DNA of 64,000 nucleotides, from NCBI RefSeq assembly GCF_023078375.1, contig NZ_CP095555.1, forward strand, positions 186,001 through 250,000, read 5' to 3'. The first letter of the stretch is position 1, and every line of letters starts with the position of its first letter. Both the position numbers and the translations under genes were made by a program. The DNA comes from Roseomonas gilardii subsp. gilardii (GTDB taxonomy: Bacteria; Pseudomonadota; Alphaproteobacteria; Acetobacterales; Acetobacteraceae). Under the pieces are notes generated by a model. That model was not told the origin of the DNA and did not search any database. It worked only from the letters and a program-made list of their open reading frames with translations. Below are positions 8,729 through 16,313 of this stretch, piece after piece.

Positions 8729-9726
8729 TGGCGCGGGATTCCTGCCTTCTCGATCACTTCGGCCCAGCGCGCCGTATCGGCCGCCAGGAGCTTGCCCATG
8801 GCCTCCGCCGTGCCGCCCTGCGGTTCCACCCCCGACTGGGTGAGGATGTCGCGCACGGCGGGCCGCTTCAGCACGGTATTCACCGCCTCGTTGATGGCGG
8901 CGATGGCCGGGGCGGGCGTGCCCGTCCTGGCCACCAGGGCGTTCCAGGATGTCACGTCATAGTCCTTCACGCCGAGTTCCGTCAGCGTCGGCACATCGCC
9001 CAGGCTCGGCGCGCGCGTGGTGGACGTGACCGCGATGGTCCGTATGGCCCCGTCATGGATCTGGCCCAGCAGCGGCGCCGTGATCTCGAAGGCCACATCC
9101 ACGTCGCCGCGCAGCAGGGCCGTGACGAGCTGCGGCGTGCCGGGGAAGGCCACGGTCTCCGCCTTCACATCCGCCCTGATCTTGAACAGCTCGGCCGACA
9201 GGTTCTGCGTGCTCCCCGCATTGATCGTGCCGATGTTCAGCGCGCCCGGTTCGCGCCGCATCCGTTCCAGAAGGCCGGGGAAGCTCTTGATGGGGGAGCC
9301 AGGTGCCACGATGAGCGCGATGGGGAAGCTGCCCAGCGTCACGATCGGCGCCAGGTCGCGCAGCGGGTCGAAGGGCAGCGAGCGGAAGAGGGAGCGGCTG
9401 ATCGCCGTCCCGTTCGTCGCCGCCATCAGGGTGTGGCCATCCGCCGGAGCGTTCATCAGCTGCTGCGCGGCCGGGATGCCGCCCGCCCCGGGGCGGTTGT
9501 CCACCACCACCGGCTGCCCCAGCAGGTCGGCCAGGGGACTGGAGACCGCCCGCACGGTGAGATCCGCCACGCCCCCCGCCGCGAAGGGCACGATGACGCG
9601 GATCGGCCGATCCGGGAAACGGGTCTGCGACCGGGCGATGCGGGGCGCCGCCAGAACGGATGCCCCGAGGAGCATTCCCGCGCCGAGAAGACCGGATCGG
9701 CGCGTGATAGCCGGGTGATCGGTCAT
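8725..9726 (-). CDS. Bug/TctC-family tripartite tricarboxylate transporter substrate-binding protein
   Basis: Exported receptor of 333 residues with an RR-containing signal (AITRRSGLLGAGMLLGASVL, cleavage near ARSQ). The mature start FPDRPIRVIVPFAAGGVADL and the VVVDNRPGAGG segment define the Bug family, which binds carboxylates with two water-bridged oxygens. No TctA or TctB membrane partners are present in the window. It overlaps ligI by four bases, so it probably binds a pathway acid such as protocatechuate, phthalate or pyrone dicarboxylate (inference), either for uptake or for sensing. Confidence 0.9.
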   Translation of the reverse strand: MTDHPAITRRSGLLGAGMLLGASVLAAPRIARSQTRFPDRPIRVIVPFAAGGVADLTVRAVSSPLADLLGQPVVVDNRPGAGGIPAAQQLMNAPADGHTLMAATNGTAISRSLFRSLPFDPLRDLAPIVTLGSFPIALIVAPGSPIKSFPGLLERMRREPGALNIGTINAGSTQNLSAELFKIRADVKAETVAFPGTPQLVTALLRGDVDVAFEITAPLLGQIHDGAIRTIAVTSTTRAPSLGDVPTLTELGVKDYDVTSWNALVARTGTPAPAIAAINEAVNTVLKRPAVRDILTQSGVEPQGGTAEAMGKLLAADTARWAEVIEKAGIPRQ

Positions 9727-9742
9727 GCCTTGCCTCCCTGGC

Positions 9743-10738
9743 TCAATTGGCCTGGACGCCGGTGCGGCGGATCACATCGCCCCAGCGCTCCCGCTCCTCC
9801 GTGATGAAGCGGCCGAACTCCTCCGGCGTGCCGGGCGACGCCACCGCGCCTTCCGCTTCCAGCCGGGGCTGCAGCTTCTCCCCCTTCAGGATGCGGGCGC
9901 TTTCCGTGTTCAGTCGGGCGATGATCGCGGGCGGGGTCCGGGCCGGGGCGACGAGACCATACCACTGCACGGCCTCGAAACCCGGCATGCCCTGCTCGGC
10001 GATGGTGGGAATGTCCGGCGCGGCTGCCAGGCGCCGCAACGAGGAGACGCCCAGGGCCCGCAGCAGCCCGCCGCGCACCGCCGGAAGGGCCGGAGGGCCG
10101 CCCGTCAGCGTCAGGTCGATGGCGCCCGAGATCAGGTCGTTCATCATCGGCCCGGTGCCGCGATAGGGCACATGCGTCATCTCGATGCCCGCCGCGAGGC
10201 TGAAGGCAACGGCAGCGATATGCGCGGCCGATCCATTGCCGCCGGAACCGTAGGTCAGGCCGCCCGGCTTCTCCCTGGCGAGCGCGATCAGCTCCGGCAC
10301 CGTCTGGGCCCGCAGCTTCGGGTTGATCACCAGCACGTTCGGCACGATGGCCACGAGCACGACCGGGGCGAAGGCGGTGGCCGTGTCGAAGGACAGGTTG
10401 TGATAGAGGGCCGGATTCACCGCCAGCGTGCCGATATGGCCCATCATCAGCGTATGGCCATCGGGCGGCGCATGGGCGACGTTTTCCGTGCCGATGGTCC
10501 CGCCGGCGCCGCCGCGATTCTCCACGACGAAAGGCTGGCCGAAGACCTCCTGCAACTCGGCCCCCAGGGCACGGGCCAGGATATCGGTGGAACCGCCCGG
10601 CGTGAAAGGCACCACGATCCGGACCGGCCGCTCGGGCCAGCGGGGCGATGGCGCGGTCTGCGCGGCGGCCCCACGTGCCGCGAGATGGGTGCCCAGGCCC
10701 AGCAGCCCCGCGGTGATCCCGCGGCGTGTCATCGGCAT
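9743..10738 (-). CDS. Second Bug/TctC-family substrate-binding protein
   Basis: About 331 residues. Signal peptide MPMTRRGITAGLLGLGTHLAARGAAAQ, then WPERPVRIVVPFTPGGSTDI and VVENRGGAGG, the Bug hallmarks. The ATG at 10738 has a GGGAGGAAACAAG ribosome site; the longer reading frame is not needed. It lies 16 bases before the other Bug gene. The two proteins are clearly different in sequence, so this is a pair with distinct ligands rather than a recent duplication. Confidence 0.9.
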   Translation of the reverse strand: MPMTRRGITAGLLGLGTHLAARGAAAQTAPSPRWPERPVRIVVPFTPGGSTDILARALGAELQEVFGQPFVVENRGGAGGTIGTENVAHAPPDGHTLMMGHIGTLAVNPALYHNLSFDTATAFAPVVLVAIVPNVLVINPKLRAQTVPELIALAREKPGGLTYGSGGNGSAAHIAAVAFSLAAGIEMTHVPYRGTGPMMNDLISGAIDLTLTGGPPALPAVRGGLLRALGVSSLRRLAAAPDIPTIAEQGMPGFEAVQWYGLVAPARTPPAIIARLNTESARILKGEKLQPRLEAEGAVASPGTPEEFGRFITEERERWGDVIRRTGVQAN

Positions 10739-10778
10739 CTTCTTGTTTCCTCCCTTGCAGGCCACCCAGGGCCCGCTC

Positions 10779-11627
10779 CTACCCGATCCCGGTCGGAAGC
10801 CCGTCCCAGATGTCCGCCAATGTCAGCGGCGCCGGCAGAAGCTGCTGTTCCGCACAGAAGCGGCTGGCGAGAAGGAGGGCAGGATCCAGCGCGGCCCGGC
10901 CCGTCATCGGCGCGTCCCGGAAAAGGCGGACGAGTTCGGCGGCCAGATCCGGCCGTTGCGCGGCGACGTCGCTGCGCATGACCAGCAGATGGTTCACCGG
11001 CTTGAAGCCGTACCGCGCGCGGAACGCCTCGCCCGCGGCGGCCGGATCGGGAAAGACCGTGCGCAGCTTCGGATCGTCCGGCACGTCATTGCCCACGATC
11101 ACCGCGTCCAGCGCGCCCTGCTCCAGCATGGCCATCATGTCGGACCCCGCCGGCGCACGCTCCGCCCAGGGCGGATCCCGGTACTCGGCCAGATGGGCAT
11201 CCTCGAAGGTCACCCATCGCAGGTCGCCCGGCCGGAGGCCGAACGCCTCCTGCAGGCTGCCCCGCAGCCACATCCCCGTGGTCTGGCTATAGGCACGCAC
11301 TCCCAGGCGGCGCCCCGCGAGATCGGCCGGCCCCTTGATGGGGCTGTCCGTCCGGCAGAGCAGCGCGGCCTCCTGGAAGCGCGCCGCCATCACCACCGGC
11401 AACAGCACCAGCGGCTTGCCGGCCGCCTTGGCCATCAGGAAGGTCGCGATGGCCATCTCGCTGACCTCGAAGCGTCCTTCCCGCACCATGGGCGCGAAGG
11501 CGCGGCTGACCGGCTTGATCCCCGCATCCTCCAGCCGGAGAAGCGGCGAGGAAACCCGGCCATCGAGCACCGGCGCGCTGTGCGGATAGCGCCCGATGGC
11601 CGAGTGCAGAACGGTCGGGTCAGGCAT
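10779..11627 (-). CDS. 4,5-dihydroxyphthalate decarboxylase-like protein (periplasmic-binding fold)
   Basis: 282 residues starting MPDPTVLHSAIGRYPHSAPV, with no signal peptide. It shows the type II binding-protein-like fold used by 4,5-dihydroxyphthalate decarboxylases (FAPMVREGRFEVSEMAIATFL, GRRLGVRAYSQTTGMWLRG, WVTFEDAHLAEYRDPPW). Such enzymes turn 4,5-dihydroxyphthalate into protocatechuate, the substrate of LigAB. The ATG at 11627 overlaps the end of the aldolase gene by eight bases. Members are often labelled ABC-type binding proteins, but the missing signal and the context favour a cytosolic enzyme. The exact substrate is inference. Confidence 0.7.
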   Translation of the reverse strand: MPDPTVLHSAIGRYPHSAPVLDGRVSSPLLRLEDAGIKPVSRAFAPMVREGRFEVSEMAIATFLMAKAAGKPLVLLPVVMAARFQEAALLCRTDSPIKGPADLAGRRLGVRAYSQTTGMWLRGSLQEAFGLRPGDLRWVTFEDAHLAEYRDPPWAERAPAGSDMMAMLEQGALDAVIVGNDVPDDPKLRTVFPDPAAAGEAFRARYGFKPVNHLLVMRSDVAAQRPDLAAELVRLFRDAPMTGRAALDPALLLASRFCAEQQLLPAPLTLADIWDGLPTGIG

Positions 11628-12303
11628 CGGCGTCCTCGTAGCGCAGCCCCTTCTTCGCCAGCGCCTCCCGCATTCCGTAGATGTCCAACCCGAGCTCGCC
11701 GGCGGACAGGCGCGCGCGGGTCCTGGCTTCCTTCTCCTCCCGCGCGGCGGAAGCCCGCAGCACGGCCTCCGCTTCCTCGCGCCGGACCACGACCACACCG
11801 TCATCGTCGCCGGCGACAAGATCGCCCGGATGGATGAGCTGCCCGGCGCAGACGACGGGAAGGTTCACGTCCCCCAGCGTCTCCTTGACGGTTCCCTGGG
11901 CCGAGACGGCCTTGGACCAGACAGGAAAGCCCATCTCCCGCAGCGCGCCGACATCGCGGCAGCCGGCCTCGATCACCAGGCCGACCACGCCGAGGGCCTT
12001 CAGCGAGCAGGCCAGGAGCTCGCCGAAATAGCCGGCATCGGAGGGCGAGGTCGGCGAAACGACGAGGATGTCGCCGGCGCGGCACTGTTCCACCGCCACA
12101 TGGATCATCCAGTTGTCGGCCGGCGCGATGGAGACCGTCACGGCGGTGCCGACGGCACGCGCGCCGGGATAGATCGGCCGCATATGGGCGCCCAGCAGGC
12201 CGCGCCGCCCCTGCGCCTCATGGATCGTCGCGACACCATAGGGAGCGAACCCGGCGGCGATCTCGGGCGGGACGCGCGGCGGGTTACGACGGACCAGGCT
12301 CAT
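11620..12303 (-). CDS. ligK: 4-carboxy-4-hydroxy-2-oxoadipate aldolase / oxaloacetate decarboxylase, RraA family
   Basis: 227 residues with the RraA-fold aldolase pattern: TIHEAQGRRGLLGAHMRPIYPGARAVG, GDILVVSP, GELLACSLKALGVVGLVIEAGCRDVGAL (the Gx20RD motif with Arg and Asp that bind pyruvate and metal) and GDLVAGDDDGVVVV. LigK splits 4-carboxy-4-hydroxy-2-oxoadipate into pyruvate and oxaloacetate, the last step of the protocatechuate 4,5-cleavage route. The fold alone could be another hydroxy-acid aldolase, but ligA, ligB and ligI next to it support this reading. Start coupled by ATGA to a small upstream frame. Confidence 0.83.
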   Translation of the reverse strand: MSLVRRNPPRVPPEIAAGFAPYGVATIHEAQGRRGLLGAHMRPIYPGARAVGTAVTVSIAPADNWMIHVAVEQCRAGDILVVSPTSPSDAGYFGELLACSLKALGVVGLVIEAGCRDVGALREMGFPVWSKAVSAQGTVKETLGDVNLPVVCAGQLIHPGDLVAGDDDGVVVVRREEAEAVLRASAAREEKEARTRARLSAGELGLDIYGMREALAKKGLRYEDADA

Positions 12304-12467
12304 GCCAGACTCTCCACGATAGGCAGGAATACGGTGCGGCGGCCTTCGCCCAGGGCGGGCGACATCGGCCCGTCCGTGCGGCAGCCCATGGCAGATCCAG
12401 GAACGGAGATGGCTGCGGGGAGGCGTTCCGCCTCATACGACGCGGCCCGTTGACCGGCTCGCACCAT
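12300..12467 (-). CDS. Possible small protein coupled to ligK
   Basis: A 55-codon frame starting MVRAGQRAASYEAERLP behind a strong ribosome site (GGGAGGAAAAAC, complement of 12468-12480) and ending in an ATGA overlap with ligK. I do not recognise the protein and it has no clear domain or signal. The ribosome site and the coupling suggest that it is translated, perhaps as a leader that sets ligK translation, or that it is the remnant of a longer first gene. Confidence 0.35.
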   Translation of the reverse strand: MVRAGQRAASYEAERLPAAISVPGSAMGCRTDGPMSPALGEGRRTVFLPIVESLA

Positions 12468-12528
12468 TGTTTTTCCTCCCGTCACGAAACAGGTGCGGGG
12501 ACCCTAGGCGCGCGCGGAAGCCTTGTCG

Positions 12529-12567
12529 TATCGCTTTTCCCTCGGGCGCTATGAGCAACCGGCATAG
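12529..12567 (-). promoter_or_regulatory. Putative LysR-type operator upstream of the ligK operon
   Basis: CTATG (12549-12553), nine bases, CATAG (12563-12567) give a T-N11-A palindrome, extended to GCTATG/CATAGC. TATCGCTT begins 20 bases away at 12529. Both elements and their spacing match the site before ligA (5778-5816). It lies about 60-100 bases before the small-frame start at 12467, a normal place for activation by LysR. Confidence 0.6.
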
Positions 12568-12645
12568 CGCTTGCCCCAACGCGGCGGCGTTCAGCAGGAA
12601 TGCTGCAACGCAACAAATGGCTGTCGGGGCACCATCTCTGGCGGA

Positions 12646-12677
12646 GCATGGCGGTTCTGACGTCAGAACCGCCATGC
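12646..12677. repeat. Perfect 32-base palindrome beside parB (candidate parS)
   Basis: Two 16-base arms, GCATGGCGGTTCTGAC and its exact complement, meet with no loop at 12661/12662, nine bases beyond the parB stop. The core GGCGGTT..TGACGTCA..AACCGCC recurs at 18425-18455 on the other side of the replication module. A loop-free palindrome without a T run fits a protein-binding centromere site better than a terminator. Confidence 0.6.
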
Positions 12678-12686
12678 CGGACCGTC

Positions 12687-13580
12687 TCAGTCCTGCTGCG
12701 ACAGGATCTCCGCGATACGCGCCTGCACCTCGGCGAGCCTTTCCCGTTCCAGCTTCGTCGGCGCCTGCTTCCGGGCCATCAGATCCTGCAGCCACTTGTC
12801 GAAGCGATAAAGCGCGACCGGCCGGGGCGCCTTCCGCGCGGGCCTGGGGGACGGTTCCCCATTCTCCTCGCCGGCCGCCTCATGCGCGATCTTCGCCGCC
12901 CGCAGGGCACGGACCGTGATCCGCCCGGCATAGGCATTGGCGATCAGTGAATCCCGCATCCTGCCCGCGGGCAGGCGCGCCAGTTCCACAAGGATGTTGC
13001 GCGGCAGGTCGAGCTTGCCACTCTCCAGATCCATCACGAAGGAAGGCGGCAGCGTCAGCATCCGCAAGGAGGCGCTGATCTCCCCCTTGGTCCGGCCCAG
13101 CACCTCGGCGACGCGCGTCTGGGTCCAGCCCTGGCTTTCCAGCAGCCGCTGGATGCCACGCGCCTCCTCGACCGGCGTCAGGTCGATCCGCTGGAGGTTC
13201 TCCAGCAGGGCCAGCGCCCCGGCGCCATCCTGCTTCTTCCACTCGATTGCCAGGATCGAGGTCCAGCGGAGCAGCTTCGCGGCCCGCCAGCGCCGCTCTC
13301 CGGCCACGATGATCCAGTTCGCCGGATGCTCGGGGTCGCGGCGCAGCAGGATCGGCTGCAACTGCCCCTGGTCGGACATGGTGGAGGCCAGCGAGGCCAG
13401 GCCATCCGCATCGAAATTCTTGCGCGGCTGATCCGGGTCCGGCAAGACCCGGTCCAGCGGCGCCTCGAAGGTATGGGCGAAGCGGCTCGCGGGGGTCACG
13501 AGCGAATTCGTGGCCTCCCCGATCGAATTCGCCACGGCGCCGAGCAGGGGCGAAGGCCGGCGCTTGCGGGACACGGCCAT
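12687..13580 (-). CDS. parB: Plasmid partitioning protein ParB
   Basis: 297 residues. The N-terminal ParB/Spo0J domain has LPDPDQPRKNFDADGLASLASTM and PILLRRDPEHPANWIIVAGERRWRAAKLL (the GERR CTP-binding box). A central helix-turn-helix follows (WTQTRVAEVLGRTKGEISASLRML), then a basic C-terminal tail. ParB binds parS palindromes and loads onto DNA as a CTP-dependent clamp. The ATG at 13580 begins MAVSRKRRPSPLLGAV, one base after the parA stop; the 114 residues upstream in this frame overlap parA and are spurious. Candidate target sites are the palindromes at 12646 and 18425. Confidence 0.92.
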   Translation of the reverse strand: MAVSRKRRPSPLLGAVANSIGEATNSLVTPASRFAHTFEAPLDRVLPDPDQPRKNFDADGLASLASTMSDQGQLQPILLRRDPEHPANWIIVAGERRWRAAKLLRWTSILAIEWKKQDGAGALALLENLQRIDLTPVEEARGIQRLLESQGWTQTRVAEVLGRTKGEISASLRMLTLPPSFVMDLESGKLDLPRNILVELARLPAGRMRDSLIANAYAGRITVRALRAAKIAHEAAGEENGEPSPRPARKAPRPVALYRFDKWLQDLMARKQAPTKLERERLAEVQARIAEILSQQD

Positions 13581-13581
13581 G

Positions 13582-14610
13582 TCAGGAAACCTCCGCACGC
13601 GGCAGGGGCCTGCCATCGCTGAGCGCCTCGGCCAGCCGCAGATAGGCAGCCCCGGCCGCCGCGCCGCTCTGGCCATGGCTGGCCGAAACCGAGATCCGCC
13701 CGTCGCGGGCGGCATGGCCGAAGGCGGCACTGGCCGGGATCGGTTCCAGCAGGGGCACCCGTTCCAGCATGGCCTGCGACAGATGGCCCAGCACCTCGCG
13801 ATCGACCGCCCGGCGCTGGCTGAACTGGGTCGGCAGCACGCCGATGATCCGCAGGTCCGGATTGAGCCGTCGCTGCACCTTGTTCGCGGTGGCCAGGATA
13901 AGCCCGACCCCCATCGCATCATAAGGCTCGGTCCGGACAGGCACGATCACCTCGGTCGCCGATGCCAGGGTCATCCAGGTCAGCATGCCGAGATTGGGCG
14001 GCGCATCGAGCACGATCCAGTCATAACTGGCCCGGATCGGCGCCACGGCCTCCCGCAGGGCGGCATCGAAGCCCGGCTCCCGGCGCCCATCGGTGTCCGA
14101 GAGCTCGATATGGCTGGGAACCAGGTCGAACGGAATGCTCCGCCCCTGTCCCGACGTATCGGCCAACGCATCGCCCGCATGGACGATGGCCTCGGCGAGG
14201 GGCCGTCCGTTCAGGATGACATGGGCGGTGGTGCGCCCCTGGCGATAGGCTTCGACCCCACCGCCGGCCAGCACCGCGGCCGTGGCCGTGGCCTGCGGGT
14301 CCATATCGATCACCAGCACGCGCCGCCCGAGGGCAGCCAGGGCCGCGGCGACGTTCAGGGCACTGGTGGTCTTGCCCACGCCGCCCTTCTGGTTCGCGAA
14401 GGCCAGGATGCGCGCATTGGCCGGACGGGCCTGGGCGATGGCCGCGACCTCCACCGCGACCTCCCGCGGGATGGGCTCGCGCCCGTTCTCCCAGCGGCTG
14501 ATCTTGGATTTGTCATAGGCGCGCCCCATGCGCCTGTTGAGAATATCCTTCAATTCGACCTGGCTGAGGCGAAGCTGCTGCCTCGCCTCCTTCAACATCT
14601 GCGAATCCAC
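13582..14610 (-). CDS. parA: Partition ATPase ParA with N-terminal helix-turn-helix
   Basis: 342 residues. Residues 1-60 look like an XRE-type helix-turn-helix (ARQQLRLSQVELKDILNRRMGRAYDKSKISRWENGREPIP). The ATPase follows, with the deviant Walker A KGGVGKTT (about 75), VLIDMDPQAT and DWIVLDAPPNLG. This domain order is that of type Ia ParA proteins, which also repress their own promoter. ParA pulls ParB-parS complexes over the nucleoid. It forms an operon with parB. The palindrome cluster at 14667-14693, about 60 bases upstream, is the likely self-repression operator. Confidence 0.93.
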   Translation of the reverse strand: MDSQMLKEARQQLRLSQVELKDILNRRMGRAYDKSKISRWENGREPIPREVAVEVAAIAQARPANARILAFANQKGGVGKTTSALNVAAALAALGRRVLVIDMDPQATATAAVLAGGGVEAYRQGRTTAHVILNGRPLAEAIVHAGDALADTSGQGRSIPFDLVPSHIELSDTDGRREPGFDAALREAVAPIRASYDWIVLDAPPNLGMLTWMTLASATEVIVPVRTEPYDAMGVGLILATANKVQRRLNPDLRIIGVLPTQFSQRRAVDREVLGHLSQAMLERVPLLEPIPASAAFGHAARDGRISVSASHGQSGAAAGAAYLRLAEALSDGRPLPRAEVS

Positions 14611-14666
14611 GCTCGGCCCCCCGGCACACCTGGCCCCATCGGCAGCCGGCGACGTTGCTACAGATC

Positions 14667-14693
14667 ATCAACCCAATCAACCCTTGGGTTGAT
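14667..14693. promoter_or_regulatory. ATCAACCC repeat and palindrome upstream of parA
   Basis: ATCAACCC occurs at 14667-14674 and again at 14676-14683. The second copy faces GGGTTGAT at 14686-14693 across TT, giving a perfect 8-base-arm palindrome. It lies 57-83 bases before the parA start and fits an operator for the ParA helix-turn-helix domain. Confidence 0.5.
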
Positions 14694-14729
14694 GGCCACT
14701 TCGTGTTCGGACATCAGAACATCATCCGG

Positions 14730-15364
14730 CTATGCCGGAACACGCCGGAAGGTCCCATGGGCCAGGTCCTGCACACGGCGCAGCATGGGGTTCCGCTTCA
14801 TCTCCGCCCGGTGCAACAGCGCCTGCAACCTCTGCCGCCGCGTTTCCGGCTCGGAGACGGCTTCCCGGCAAAGCGCCACCATCTCGCAGATCTGCGGCCG
14901 CCATTTGCGCGTGCGGCGCCACTGCCGGCAAGCCTGCTCCACGGCCCAGATCGGGAACTCCCCGAGATCCTCGGCCCAGTCATCGGCGATCATCTGCTCG
15001 ACCTGCGGCGGGTTCGGCTCGGCACGGAAATGCGACAGGAGAGCCAGGATACGGGCGAGGAGCACCCCCTCTCGGCGGGCCGCAACGCCGCTTCCAGTTC
15101 CGAAAGGTGCTGCGCAGCCAGCTCGGCCACCCCGTCCGCCACATCCGGCGGAGGCTGCCAGGTCTCCACGATCCGGACCGCCCCGTTGTCGGGAAACAGG
15201 AAGCGCCGTTCCTGGATACCGCTTTCCAGGAGCCTCGCCACAGGGGCAGGCGGAGGTGGCAAAGGCCCTCGTCCCGCTGAAAGGGACATCGCATCACGCC
15301 CTTCGGCGATCCCGGTTGGCCGGCCATCCCGCCTGGAACTGGAGGTTCGGGGATTGATCTGCAC
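14730..15364 (-). pseudogene. Plasmid gene of unknown function (frameshifted as sequenced)
   Basis: Two frames make one protein of about 211 residues. It starts at GTG 15364 behind GGAGG, runs through VARLLESGIQERRFLFPDNGAVRIVETWQPPPD and QHLSELEAALRPAERG, and continues in the next frame as VLLARILALLSHFRAEPNPPQ to HGTFRRVPA. One G missing from a run of five near 15064-15070 explains the break. I do not recognise a family. The tail has WAVEQACRQWRRTRKWRPQI, a pattern seen in proteins that accompany phage or plasmid replication genes. It sits directly after the helix-turn-helix gene, so the two are probably co-transcribed. Confidence 0.55.
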
Positions 15365-15381
15365 GGTCTGGATCCTCCGGA

Positions 15382-16233
15382 TCAGTACGGGCTGACATGG
15401 CTGGGCGGCGACATGGCCGCGGCCGCCCAGGCGTCGAAACGATGAAGCCGGTGCTCCGCCGGCCGCCTCGCGGCAGGCACGGTCTGCCGGCCTACCCCCA
15501 CCGCCCCAACGGCCTGCGGGCGACGCGGCTGTGCGCGGTCGGCAATCAGCCATTCCAGCCAGGCTTCATCGAGATTGGCGTAGCGGTAGCCTTTGGCACG
15601 GCAGCGCGTGACGAAGCGCAGCGTGTGGTGCTCCAGCGGTGCATCCGGATAGAGCTGCCGGGCGCGTTCGCTGACCTCCCGCGACGGAGACCAATCCTGG
15701 GGCGGTTCCGCCAGGGAGGGCTTTGGTCCCGATGGCAGTGCCGGCCTGTCCCGCTCCTCCGGCGGTGTCTGATCCCCGCGATGCGCACGCATGGTGTGCG
15801 TGTCCTGAATCTGTTCAGGAATCGCGTGACTCGTGTCAGCCGGATGACAGGGCCTGTCGCCATTCGGACAAAGGTCTGTTTCCGCCGTGACAGGAGGCTG
15901 GATGCCCTGCGCGAAGCCGCGCGCCTGTTCCGGCGTCTGGGCCAGCTGGTACCGGCAGCTCGTCGTGCCGCCGTTCTGGCGGGAACGGGCCTGCTTGCGG
16001 ATCAACCCCGCCATGGCGAGTTCCGCGATCACCCGGTTGGCCCAGGGGCGGCTGCGGCCGAGCCGCCGTGCCAGCGTCGCCTGGGAAGGCTCGCAGAACC
16101 CGGCCTCGTCGGCATAGGTGCAAAGGGCTGCCATCACGGCCAGCCGGTCCGCATCCACGGCAGGATGCAGCAGCCACCAGGCGGGGATCTTACCCCACCG
16201 GGTCACCTGATCGAGGGACGCATTCGATGCCAT
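15382..16233 (-). CDS. Helix-turn-helix replication-associated protein
   Basis: 283 residues. Residues 25-95 form a winged helix (LAVMAALCTYADEAGFCEPSQATLARRLGRSRPWANRVIAELAMAGLIRK). The middle is polar and probably disordered; the C-terminal part (ARQLYPDAPLEHHTLRFVTRCRAKGYRYANLDEAWLEWL) resembles a DnaD/DnaA-recruiting helical domain, although I cannot name the family. The ATG at 16233 follows GGAGGTTCCGG. It lies just left of the iteron origin and is transcribed away from it, so a role in replication or its control is likely. A perfect inverted repeat at 16286-16306 is its probable operator. Confidence 0.72.
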   Translation of the reverse strand: MASNASLDQVTRWGKIPAWWLLHPAVDADRLAVMAALCTYADEAGFCEPSQATLARRLGRSRPWANRVIAELAMAGLIRKQARSRQNGGTTSCRYQLAQTPEQARGFAQGIQPPVTAETDLCPNGDRPCHPADTSHAIPEQIQDTHTMRAHRGDQTPPEERDRPALPSGPKPSLAEPPQDWSPSREVSERARQLYPDAPLEHHTLRFVTRCRAKGYRYANLDEAWLEWLIADRAQPRRPQAVGAVGVGRQTVPAARRPAEHRLHRFDAWAAAAMSPPSHVSPY

Positions 16234-16285
16234 CCGGAACCTCCGCCTGCGTGAGTCGGCGGCATCCAGGGAACGCCTCCCTGTC

Positions 16286-16306
16286 CTGAGTCAAACCATG
16301 ACTCAG
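16286..16306. promoter_or_regulatory. Inverted repeat upstream of the helix-turn-helix gene
   Basis: CTGAGTCA (16286-16293), loop AACCA, TGACTCAG (16299-16306), a perfect 8-base-arm repeat about 55 bases before the start at 16233. Likely an operator for that gene or a site at the edge of the origin. Confidence 0.4.
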
Positions 16307-16313
16307 CAGCAGA

